64,000 nt of DNA from JALNZU01 sp964463695 (GTDB lineage: Bacteria > Bacteroidota > Bacteroidia > Bacteroidales > F082): assembly GCA_964463695.1 (NCBI GenBank), contig CAYXCZ010000011.1, forward strand, positions 1-64,000. Direction: 5' to 3'. This document shows, one piece after another, positions 8,024-16,581 of this stretch. The first letter of the stretch is position 1. Each line of letters opens with the position of its first letter. The notes beneath the pieces are model-generated. The model saw only the letters and a program-made list of their open reading frames with translations, was not told the DNA's origin and made no database searches. A program made the translations under genes and the position numbers.

Positions 8024-10669
8024 CTAATTCACAATCAACTTTTTGACAAGTTGTATCTGACTACCGTTTATCTGAACACTATAAACACCTGTTTTCCAGT
8101 TTTCTGTGTGAATGGTCAGGGACTTTTGCCATGCTTTCTCCATGACAAGTCGTCCCATCGAATCGAAGACTTTTACGGATGAAAACAGTTCGTCTCCTTC
8201 GGTTGTCAGAACAAAACTGCCGTTTGTGACTGGATTTGGAGTAAGCTTCAGAGAAGCTGTTTGCTGTTTTTCGTTGATACCAACAAACTGAGAAACGACG
8301 ATATTATCTATCAGAAGTGGATTACCATAGAAACTGACGGTTTCAAAAGCAATACGCACATCATTGAGGCCGGCCCATGGACTGAGATCAATGGTGTTGC
8401 AAGGAGCTCCCCATCCTTGTCCGCACCAGTCGGTAGCAGTTTCAGGGAAAAATGCCGCGGTTGTTGGTTCGTGTGTTGCAAAACTGCCGTTGCCATCTTC
8501 GCCATAGGTCGCAATGCGTTGCCAGGTTGCTCCGCAGTCGCTCGAAACGAGTACTATAAGAGAGTCACTGACTTGAGTAAATGCACTGTTTTGAGCGTAG
8601 GCATGATCAAAACTCAGGTAGGCATTTGTTGTTCCACTCAGATCAAATGGCATCGAAATCAACCTGTCGCGCTGGTTAATTGCAAAATAGGTTCGGAAAT
8701 TGATACCTGCCGCACTGCTGCCTCCATTGCCGGAAACTGGAAATACACCCCAGGTTACATCGCCATCCGGGTTTTCAACTTTCCATGAGCCATCACTCAG
8801 GTTGCTGCTTTCAAAGCTCTCAGCAAAATAACCGGCCTGACTACCAATATGAATAAGGTTATTTTCAGTAATTGTATTTGATCCGAAACTGTTTGAAACT
8901 GTTAGTGTTACTGAATAGTCGCCTTCAGAGTTGAACTTCACCAAAGGGTTTTTGGTTGAGGCACTTGTGCCGTCGAGATAAGTAACAGAGGCCGGTGAAA
9001 AACTCCACTGCCAGCTATTGGGTAAGCCTGTTGAAGCATCAGTGAACTGTACCTCTTCGCCTGCACACGCAACATGTACCGATGGTGCAACCTGAGCCTG
9101 TACCATTCCAGGGAAGTCAACTTTGAAACTCATGGTTTCACCAATGGAAGAAATCTCAGAGATGTTAACTCCTCCCAATCCACCGTTTTGCAGAAAAGCG
9201 TAAGGGTTTGTTTGGTCGTTGAATTCAGTTCTGCCATAGTTAGCTCCAAAAACAGCTTCGTTCAGGCTGCCGCTATTCGATGGACTTCCATTTGGGCGGT
9301 AAATGTACACTTCATCAGGTGGGCCACCTGCGTTTCCGTTTCCTGCGTTCGGGTTGATACGATAGATCAGCATGCCTGATTTAGAAAGTGTTCCATCGAA
9401 AGTGCCGGATTTTTTACGAAATTCAACAACAAAATATTCCGACGATGAATTTTGTGAATGAATGCGAAAAGCGTTGTTTTCACTGCTCTGAAGCGGATTC
9501 AGGGTATAGGTGCCACTTTCGGTAATCCATGGAATATCCTCGATCCACCCACCATATTTCATCCTCATGAAAGCACCCATATACTGTGGTGGGTTGTTGT
9601 TTGAAGCCATGACATCCCATGGCCCAACAGGTGTAATATCAGTAGTTTCGTAACGATAGAGGTCGGGAGCACTCAAACTGTGATACATCTCATGACATAA
9701 AACTCCAACTCCGCTGCTATTGAGGCTGGTCTCCAATTGAAAATTAAAATCATACACCCTTTTACCGTTAATAAATGCATTCTGGGTGTAGAGACTCCAG
9801 CGGTGTGGCCAAAGTAATGTAGACCAGGCTGTTGGACCTCCTCTTACAATAAATACTACGTTGTCGACATTCCCATCGTTGTTGTAATCCAAATCGATAT
9901 TTGCCGGCACAGGTGAGTTGAGGTTAACATAAGTAACAGCATTTGCCAGGAGCGTGTGCTCACGGCTGGTACGTTGTGAATCACCCTGATAACCGTTTGG
10001 ATTAGTCACAGCATTGTAAGGCATGAAATAACTTCTGGGATGACTATCCTGGTATGAGCGGATATAAGCATCGGGAGTTGCGGGATAAAAGGTTGAAGGC
10101 AGATACAATTGTCCGTAGGATATTTCCTGAAAATAATTGTACATCGAATTAGCATTTGGAACTACTGAATTGAAGCGGTTGTAGTTTACGATTGTATCCG
10201 AATCAAACTCCTCCTGATCACTGAAACGAATGTAAATAACAAGGTTGTTGAGTGTCCCTTCAGCTCTACCTCCGCTTCTCTCAGGTTCATAAAAACGCAT
10301 CTCATCCAACATGAAAGCACGTCGTGCTTTCATTTGTTCGGGCTTGATGTTTATTCCGGGAACAAGACCAATGGTGACCGGATGTGCCTGACCTACAACC
10401 AATTCTGAAGGTCTCAGTTGTTCTCCATCAAAAATGGCGTAATAAAAGTATCCATTTTCTTCACTTTGAATGATCGTGAAATTCTCAGCATCATGAAGCC
10501 AGTTGTTGAATTCATCACCGGTGGCAAAGCATTGAATGACAGTGCCGTCAGGTTGTTGAACAGTTACCGGCTCATTGTTGAGCCATGCAGCCATCGAAAA
10601 GAAAGGCAGGGCAAGAAAACCTATGAGCGTAAAAAGGAAGATCCTGATCGAAGTAGAAATTTGATTCAT
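8024..10669 (-). CDS. Secreted M6-family metalloprotease with PKD domain and T9SS sorting domain
   Basis: This is a zinc endopeptidase related to immune inhibitor A (family M6). A signal peptide (about residues 1-27, ending SMAA) precedes a catalytic domain with VGVLCHEMYHSL, giving HExxH at residues 326-330, followed by the DLYRYE segment typical of the family. A PKD-like domain with VACAGEEVQFTDAS and GDYSVTLTVSN follows at about residues 530-600. Next is a jelly-roll-like domain, and then a C-terminal T9SS type A sorting domain (LTPNPV, VKVFDSMGRLV, GVYSVQI, KKLIVN). It is predicted to be exported and anchored or released at the cell surface. The ATG at 10669 was chosen because the upstream ATG at 10711 sits upstream of the predicted -7 box (10694-10701). 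It is divergent from the next T9SS cargo gene. Confidence 0.9.
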   Translation of the reverse strand: MNQISTSIRIFLFTLIGFLALPFFSMAAWLNNEPVTVQQPDGTVIQCFATGDEFNNWLHDAENFTIIQSEENGYFYYAIFDGEQLRPSELVVGQAHPVTIGLVPGINIKPEQMKARRAFMLDEMRFYEPERSGGRAEGTLNNLVIYIRFSDQEEFDSDTIVNYNRFNSVVPNANSMYNYFQEISYGQLYLPSTFYPATPDAYIRSYQDSHPRSYFMPYNAVTNPNGYQGDSQRTSREHTLLANAVTYVNLNSPVPANIDLDYNNDGNVDNVVFIVRGGPTAWSTLLWPHRWSLYTQNAFINGKRVYDFNFQLETSLNSSGVGVLCHEMYHSLSAPDLYRYETTDITPVGPWDVMASNNNPPQYMGAFMRMKYGGWIEDIPWITESGTYTLNPLQSSENNAFRIHSQNSSSEYFVVEFRKKSGTFDGTLSKSGMLIYRINPNAGNGNAGGPPDEVYIYRPNGSPSNSGSLNEAVFGANYGRTEFNDQTNPYAFLQNGGLGGVNISEISSIGETMSFKVDFPGMVQAQVAPSVHVACAGEEVQFTDASTGLPNSWQWSFSPASVTYLDGTSASTKNPLVKFNSEGDYSVTLTVSNSFGSNTITENNLIHIGSQAGYFAESFESSNLSDGSWKVENPDGDVTWGVFPVSGNGGSSAAGINFRTYFAINQRDRLISMPFDLSGTTNAYLSFDHAYAQNSAFTQVSDSLIVLVSSDCGATWQRIATYGEDGNGSFATHEPTTAAFFPETATDWCGQGWGAPCNTIDLSPWAGLNDVRIAFETVSFYGNPLLIDNIVVSQFVGINEKQQTASLKLTPNPVTNGSFVLTTEGDELFSSVKVFDSMGRLVMEKAWQKSLTIHTENWKTGVYSVQINGSQIQLVKKLIVN

Positions 10670-10693
10670 AAGTGTGTCTGTGTATCGTTTATT

Positions 10694-10725
10694 CAAAAAT
10701 ATAAGAATCATAGAATAAGCTACAA
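10694..10725 (-). promoter_or_regulatory. Predicted promoter of the M6 protease gene
   Basis: On the minus strand TTG (10725-10723) precedes TATTTTTG (10701-10694) by 21 bases. A second TATTTTTG overlaps the upstream element (10730-10723) and could act as an alternative -7 box. The location fixes the gene start at 10669. Confidence 0.5.
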
Positions 10726-10975
10726 AAATACTTTTTTAGTTATATCAGCAACTGTGAAAAAACGAATTTCACAGATTGTGAGGTTTCTTATTTAAAGTTA
10801 TGACACCTTGACAATCATTGTTGTGCTTGATTTTATACCAATAGCTTGTTGAATTGATTTTACTCTTTATTTTTAACATATTGAAATACAGCAATAAATA
10901 TCACGAATTTTACATTTCTTAATAGCTTATTCGATCATTAACTTTTTTTTCACTGTTTATTAGCGTCTGAATGGT

Positions 10976-10983
10976 TAATTTTG
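10976..10983 (+). promoter_or_regulatory. -7 box before the beta-helix T9SS protein
   Basis: TAATTTTG fits TAnnTTTG exactly. No clear TTG is found 19 bases upstream. The box overlaps an in-frame TTG at 10981, so that TTG cannot be a start codon if the box is used. The start is then the ATG at 11005. Confidence 0.4.
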
Positions 10984-11004
10984 AGGATTGAAAAAATTTA
11001 TCTT

Positions 11005-13935
11005 ATGAAAAACTTATACTTATTTGTTGCATGTTTTATCATGCTTCCATTGTTTTCTATTGCTCAATTGAGCGGAACACGGTTTTTTCCATCAACAGAC
11101 TATCCTACTCTTCAGTCTGTAGCCGATTCGTTAAATCTTTATGGTGTTGGTGGAAACGGAATCACCTTTAAAGTTGAGGGAAACAATGTTTATAGTTCTA
11201 ACCCGGTGATCTTTACCTCAACCGGAACACAAAACTCACCTGTGACTATTGCCTGGAATGGTGAGGGAACCAAACCAGTTTTTCAGTTCAATGGCACAGC
11301 AGCAGCCAACGATGCTGGAATTACCCTGAAAGGTTCTGATTACTTCACTTTGGATGGCCTTGACATTCAAAATGCTGCATCAAACCTGGAGTACGGCATT
11401 TGGATAACCAATCTAAACGCAGCAGACGGTGCTCATTACAACAATGTGAAAAATACCACAATCACTTTGGACAAGCTTAATCCGGCTCAAACGGAGGGTA
11501 TCAAAGTATCAACACTCACAGTTGCTACCGTTTTCAATGGTAATAATCATTATAATAAGTTTTATAACAATACGTTACAAAATATGATGATAGGCTATAG
11601 CTTCGATGGAGTGAACAGCACTACCACACTCATGGGTATGGGTAACGAAGTTGGAACCGAGTTTGATGGAACAAGCCTCATTACCGATATCGTAATGGCA
11701 GGTGTTTTAGTTGATGATCAGAATGGATTTAAACTCTTTAATACTACCATTCAGAACCTTACCCGAATAGGTTCAGGAACAACAGCACCGGCAGCTATTT
11801 CCACCCTAAGCGGCAATCCTTCAGAGCCGCTAACCGGGGATTTTATCTTTCATGATATTAATATTATCAATGCAACAAGTTCATTTACAAGTGTATATGG
11901 CTGTTATTTCAGTGCGCGCAAAGCAACTTATTATATTTATAATAACCTTATAAAAAACATCACAGCAACAGGTGGAGGAAGTAATACCGCTGATGGTATT
12001 ATCATTTTTGGAACAGATATCATTGCAAATGTATACAATAACATGGTTTCCGGCATTGCTGCGCCTGCAACTGCAATAAGCGGAAATGCTGCTAGTCGCG
12101 GTATCAATGTACGCTCTTTCATCCGCGCGAACATTTATAATAATTCCGTTTATATGGAATATGCCGCAACGAATCTTTCACATCAATCGGCAGCTTTTAT
12201 CATCTACAACAATTCAGATATGGTTTTGATGCAAAATAATATTTTTATCAATAAAACCAGTTTTCCTGAAGGAGCTACCGGTATTGGAGCAGCATTTTAT
12301 AAACGCACACCTGATTTATCAAATGTCGATCCTGCTACCGATAACAATATTTATTATGCAGGACCACCTTCGGAGCGTAATGTTATTTTTTATGGACATA
12401 ACTCTTCAGCACCTGCCATCGATCAGACGCTACTGCTTTACAAATTCAGAGCTGGTACATTTGATCAGAATGCCTTCACCGAAGATGTGCCTTTTGTAAG
12501 TGCCGACGACCTTCATGTGCAGCCTTTAGCTGAAACAGTATGCCGCTCCAATGCTATACCAGTGACAACACCTGTTCTGATTAATTTTGATTTTGACAAC
12601 GAGTCCCGCGATGCCAATACACCCGATATCGGTGCTGACGAAATGGCTAATCCATATCCTGATGCTGCTATAAATCCCATTCCTGCAAACAATAGCACTC
12701 AGCAACCTGTTTCGATCGGATTGCAGTGGGAATATCACAGCAGCTCACAATTTATTAACCCGCAAGCATTTAATGTGTTTTTGAATACAACCCCTGACTT
12801 CACCGGGCTGGATCCTGTTGCCATTGTCAATTTTGTTGAGGGGGTTGTCGCTTATGCAACCAATGAATTGCCATTGCAATATGAGACTACATATTACTGG
12901 AAAGTCGTCCCTACAACAGATATTAATGGTGGTCAGGAAACACCTGATCCGGCCATCTGGCAGTTTGAAACAAAGATGTTTATTTTCCCATACCCAAACG
13001 TTTCAGGTAACCCAATCCCAACAGGATCGGATGAGGTAAGTATCGACCTGCCGCAATTGCAATGGGAGCATATTGCACTTATTAATTATAGTCAACCTGC
13101 TGGTTTCAAAGTGTATATAGGCCAAAGCCCAACTTTAACTGAAACTGATTTCCTTTCATGGGTGACATTTGTGCCAGGTCAACTTGATTACAACGCCTCT
13201 CTTTCCGGATTTACTCTTGATTATCTGACAACCTATTATTGGAAGGTGGTTCCAACGGTAAATCAAAGCGTTGGCCCTGATGCTCAAGGTGTTGAAACAT
13301 GGTCTTTTACAACAGAATTGATCCAGTATCCAACAGTTGCTGTAAATCCTGAACCTGAGGATGGCGGGGTTATCCGATTAGGCAATCAACATTATGTTGC
13401 GTTTGCATGGCAGTTTTTTAACAATCCTGATCATGTGCTTCCAATCTCCTTTAAGGTATTCGGGGCGGCTGACACTACAACCACAGCCTGGGAAATTCCT
13501 TTAACCACGATTCCATACGTTGCCGGACAGACCGACTATTCATGTGATTTTACCGATAATTCGAATTTCAATTATGCTTTTGATGTGCCAAATTACTGGA
13601 AAGTGATCCCTGTTTCTGCAGAAGGGGTAGAGAGTTTAAACGTATCAACATGGGAGTTTGAGTTTGATGAATACCTTGGACTTAATGAAAGTGCAGAACT
13701 CAACATACAGCTTTTCCCCAATCCGGCGAGTGATGCAGTACAAATTGTTTCATCAGTTGGTGAAAATGCCGACATGCAACTGCTTGACGCTACTGGTAAA
13801 ATTGTAAAGTCATGGAAATCAACAGGTAAATTGTATAAATTAGACCTTTCCGGATTTGTTGACGGTGTTTATTTTGTTTCCCAAACTAAGGATAACAAAA
13901 CGGTAGTTCAGCGCCTTGTTGTCCGACGCGACTAG
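11005..13935 (+). CDS. Secreted beta-helix/fibronectin-like T9SS cargo protein
   Basis: A signal peptide (MKNLYLFVACFIMLPLFSIAQ) is followed by about 500 residues resembling a right-handed parallel beta-helix, with recurrent Asn-rich turns such as YNNVKNTTI, YNNLIKNI, YNNMVSGI, YNNSVYM and MQNNIF. Three fibronectin-III-like or carbohydrate-binding-like repeats follow, each with a TTYYWKVVPT-type strand (near nt 12890, 13230 and 13590) and intervening PIP or PEPxxG linkers. The C-terminus is a T9SS type A sorting domain (LFPNPASDAVQI, LLDATGKIV, GVYFVSQ, QRLVVRRD). No catalytic motif is evident; polysaccharide lyase or adhesin roles are both possible. The ATG at 11005 places the signal peptide at the N-terminus. 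It ends in a strong terminator. Confidence 0.82.
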   Translation: MKNLYLFVACFIMLPLFSIAQLSGTRFFPSTDYPTLQSVADSLNLYGVGGNGITFKVEGNNVYSSNPVIFTSTGTQNSPVTIAWNGEGTKPVFQFNGTAAANDAGITLKGSDYFTLDGLDIQNAASNLEYGIWITNLNAADGAHYNNVKNTTITLDKLNPAQTEGIKVSTLTVATVFNGNNHYNKFYNNTLQNMMIGYSFDGVNSTTTLMGMGNEVGTEFDGTSLITDIVMAGVLVDDQNGFKLFNTTIQNLTRIGSGTTAPAAISTLSGNPSEPLTGDFIFHDINIINATSSFTSVYGCYFSARKATYYIYNNLIKNITATGGGSNTADGIIIFGTDIIANVYNNMVSGIAAPATAISGNAASRGINVRSFIRANIYNNSVYMEYAATNLSHQSAAFIIYNNSDMVLMQNNIFINKTSFPEGATGIGAAFYKRTPDLSNVDPATDNNIYYAGPPSERNVIFYGHNSSAPAIDQTLLLYKFRAGTFDQNAFTEDVPFVSADDLHVQPLAETVCRSNAIPVTTPVLINFDFDNESRDANTPDIGADEMANPYPDAAINPIPANNSTQQPVSIGLQWEYHSSSQFINPQAFNVFLNTTPDFTGLDPVAIVNFVEGVVAYATNELPLQYETTYYWKVVPTTDINGGQETPDPAIWQFETKMFIFPYPNVSGNPIPTGSDEVSIDLPQLQWEHIALINYSQPAGFKVYIGQSPTLTETDFLSWVTFVPGQLDYNASLSGFTLDYLTTYYWKVVPTVNQSVGPDAQGVETWSFTTELIQYPTVAVNPEPEDGGVIRLGNQHYVAFAWQFFNNPDHVLPISFKVFGAADTTTTAWEIPLTTIPYVAGQTDYSCDFTDNSNFNYAFDVPNYWKVIPVSAEGVESLNVSTWEFEFDEYLGLNESAELNIQLFPNPASDAVQIVSSVGENADMQLLDATGKIVKSWKSTGKLYKLDLSGFVDGVYFVSQTKDNKTVVQRLVVRRD

Positions 13936-13959
13936 AATTACACTAAGAATCTTGATATG

Positions 13960-13991
13960 AAAGCGGGAGGTTGATACTTCCCGCTTTTTTA
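13960..13991 (+). terminator. Intrinsic terminator after the beta-helix T9SS gene
   Basis: Stem AAGCGGGA (13961-13968) and TCCCGCTT (13979-13986), 10-base loop, followed by a T-run. Confidence 0.88.
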
Positions 13992-14099
13992 TTCTTCTTT
14001 CAAATTAAAAACCTGTAGAAAAGTCAGGAAAACCATGGCAAGGCGATGATTTACGATAAAAAAGGAAGTAATTTAGACGATTGATTTACACAATGCATA

Positions 14100-16454
14100 A
14101 TGAATAAATTAACCAGTTTTATCACCAGGAGCTTGCTCTGGGTTCTTGTTTCTTACATGCTATCAATGAGCACTTTGCAGGCTCAAACATATGACACTAT
14201 TTCCAACTGGGATGGTATTTCGCAAAACTGGTATATATCAGCAGGTGTAGGATATGTTGTAGATAATCCAGCCCCTGATGGCGTAAATAGCTCCTCACGG
14301 TGCTTACAGGTGAAGACAACCGTATCGATGTGGGATCATATTAGTTACACAATGCCCGAGCCTGCCAATTTTGATTCTTTTCCACGCTACAGGCTTAAAG
14401 TTCTCGCGCCGGTTTCAGGGGGCAATGTGACATTTAAATTTGAAAACAGCGACAACTCTTATTTCCACGAGATTGTTATGACACCTATTCCTGGCGAATG
14501 GACCGATCTCACCTTCGACTTTTCCGGTTTAAATTATGACAACCTGACACGCATTGTGATTTTTTATGACTTCCATGGAACCACTAGTGGCATTAACTGG
14601 TACATCGACGATGTGCTGAAAGAAATTCCACCTCCAATTTACTTTGAAAGCAATTTACCCATTGTAGTTATTGAAACCAATAACCAGGCTATTCCCGACG
14701 AGCCTAAAATACCTGCTACGATGGGAATCATCGATAATGGTCCGGGGATTATGAATCACACTGACGACTCTTTTAATGATTATGACGGTCATATTGGAAT
14801 AGAAACCCGCGGACAATCAACACAGATGTTCCCAAAAAAATCCTACGCTTTTGAAACTCGTGACAGTCAGGGAGAAAATCTGGATGTTTCACTCCTTGGA
14901 ATGCCGGCCGAAAACGACTGGATTCTATATGCTCCTTATACTGACAAGAGCATGCTTAGAAATATCATCAGCTTCGAAATGGGCCGAAGGATGGGACATT
15001 ACTGTACCCGCACAATATTGTGTGAATTGGTCGTGAATAATGATTACAAAGGCGTTTATGTAATGGAAGAGAAGATCAAAAAAGATGAAGGTCGTGTGGA
15101 TATTGCCACGCTTAAACCTGATGAAATTTCAGGTAATGATCTTACCGGAGGATATATCCTGCGTGTTGATAAGCGCGATCCTGATTTTACCCTGGGTGTT
15201 GATGGATGGAAATCCAATCCTGTACCTCCTTATCCCAATGCAATGGATATCATCTTTCAATACTATTATCCTGAATCTGATGAAATAGTTGAACAACAGC
15301 GCGTTTATATAAAAAATTATGTAACAACAGCTGAAAATACCCTTACCTCAACTGGATTTAAAAACCCTGAAACAGGCTATCAGCAATTTTTCGATGTTGC
15401 TTCTTTTATTGATTTTATGCTTCTGAGTGAGATTTCAAAGGAAGTAGATAAATACCGCTATAGTACCTATCTCTATAAAGAAAAAGACAGCGATGGAGGG
15501 AAACTTTTTGCTGGTCCTGCCTGGGATTTTAACCTTGGGTATGGTAATGTAGATTACTGGCCTCCGGGGCTTGAAACAACAGGCTGGCTTTATGAGATGG
15601 TCGAAGTGCATGAATGGAGCATCATGTTTTGGTGGAAACGCCTCATGGAAGATAGCTACTTTAAAGGTCTTGCCAAGACACGCTGGACGCAGCTTAGAGA
15701 ACAGAAATTGTCTAATGCTACGATTCAAACCGTTATCGACTCAATTACTCAGTATACAGAAGTTGCCAGAGAGCGTAATTTTGACCGCTGGCCAATACTT
15801 GGGCAATATGTTTGGCCAAATCACGATTGGTATAACAATACCTACGAGGACGAGGTTGATTATTTTCAAGACTATCTCTTTAATCGTATGAATTGGATGG
15901 ATACCCATATCACAGGCCAGGCTATAATCCCTGGAATGACTATTTCAGCAGAAGCTAATATGATTAGTGTGAACCTTTTTGGCGATTATTTCAGTACAAA
16001 TCAACTCAAAAAGGAATACTTTACACTCAATGATGCACCTTCGGGAACAAGCATTCAATCAGTTACTTATGAAGATGTAAATGAGTGTATCTTAACATTG
16101 AATACGATTGTGACCGGTGCAACCGATTTATCAGTGACACTTTCCGAAGAAGCAATCAATAGTTGGGAGGACCTGACAAGCAACAGTCTTGAAACAGCCG
16201 GAGTTCAAGACATGGGATTAACTAAATCACAGCTACAAGTTTTTACCACAGATAATCAGCTAAACATCCGCAGCAGTAAGCCTGAATTTTTACCTGTTAA
16301 TGCTCAGATTCTTGATATATCAGGAAAAGTAGTATCGAGCATCAGCCTGGAAAAGACGAGTGACCAAAGCTATCCTTTACAATTAAAGAAAGGTGTTTAT
16401 CTAATCAGTTTCCTTACTGATAAAGGTAAAGTTACGATCCGATTTTTATTGTAG
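14100..16454 (+). CDS. Secreted CotH-kinase family protein with T9SS sorting domain
   Basis: The signal peptide ends near residue 29 (STLQAQ). Residues 30 to about 175 form a beta-sandwich resembling a carbohydrate-binding module (WDGISQNWYISAG, ending NWYIDDV). From about residue 185 to 610 lies a CotH-type protein-kinase-like domain: RGQSTQMFPKKSYAFE, DWILYAPYTDKSMLRN, GVYVMEEKIKKDEGRVDI, EVDKYRYSTYLYKEK and GPAWDFNLGYGN. The last of these carries the metal-binding Asp and Asn. The C-terminus has a T9SS-type sorting domain (AQILDISGKVV, GVYLISF, KVTIRFLL). CotH in Bacillus spores phosphorylates coat proteins; here the protein should act outside the cell, so its phosphate donor and target are unclear. 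No obvious promoter box was found upstream. Confidence 0.88.
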   Translation: MNKLTSFITRSLLWVLVSYMLSMSTLQAQTYDTISNWDGISQNWYISAGVGYVVDNPAPDGVNSSSRCLQVKTTVSMWDHISYTMPEPANFDSFPRYRLKVLAPVSGGNVTFKFENSDNSYFHEIVMTPIPGEWTDLTFDFSGLNYDNLTRIVIFYDFHGTTSGINWYIDDVLKEIPPPIYFESNLPIVVIETNNQAIPDEPKIPATMGIIDNGPGIMNHTDDSFNDYDGHIGIETRGQSTQMFPKKSYAFETRDSQGENLDVSLLGMPAENDWILYAPYTDKSMLRNIISFEMGRRMGHYCTRTILCELVVNNDYKGVYVMEEKIKKDEGRVDIATLKPDEISGNDLTGGYILRVDKRDPDFTLGVDGWKSNPVPPYPNAMDIIFQYYYPESDEIVEQQRVYIKNYVTTAENTLTSTGFKNPETGYQQFFDVASFIDFMLLSEISKEVDKYRYSTYLYKEKDSDGGKLFAGPAWDFNLGYGNVDYWPPGLETTGWLYEMVEVHEWSIMFWWKRLMEDSYFKGLAKTRWTQLREQKLSNATIQTVIDSITQYTEVARERNFDRWPILGQYVWPNHDWYNNTYEDEVDYFQDYLFNRMNWMDTHITGQAIIPGMTISAEANMISVNLFGDYFSTNQLKKEYFTLNDAPSGTSIQSVTYEDVNECILTLNTIVTGATDLSVTLSEEAINSWEDLTSNSLETAGVQDMGLTKSQLQVFTTDNQLNIRSSKPEFLPVNAQILDISGKVVSSISLEKTSDQSYPLQLKKGVYLISFLTDKGKVTIRFLL

Positions 16455-16494
16455 AAAACATTTGAAACAAGCTAACAGAAATAAATCTTCAGCG

Positions 16495-16528
16495 GATTAC
16501 CTTAGGAAAAGATTATCCTAAGGTAATC
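16495..16528. repeat. Perfect 13-bp inverted repeat between convergent genes
   Basis: GATTACCTTAGGA (16495-16507) and its exact reverse complement (16516-16528) are separated by 8 bases. The hairpin lies between the convergent CotH and metallopeptidase genes, so it may end transcription. It lacks a T-run on either strand, unlike the other terminators in this window. Confidence 0.75.
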
Positions 16529-16581
16529 ACTGTGAATCGAATGCAGTCGTGTTTTGTTTCAGATTATTAATGCTGATAGGG

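Larger units (their letters stand above)
10670..11004. other. Intergenic region between divergent T9SS cargo genes
   Basis: This is an AT-rich divergent control region of about 335 bases. It holds minus-strand promoter boxes near 10694-10725 and a plus-strand -7 box at 10976-10983. I see no further gene, repeat or terminator in it. Confidence 0.7.

Noticed and set aside
8261..8788. Open frame of 175 codons on the plus strand inside the M6 protease gene
   Set aside because: Antisense to the conserved C-terminal half of the protease; no signal or domain.
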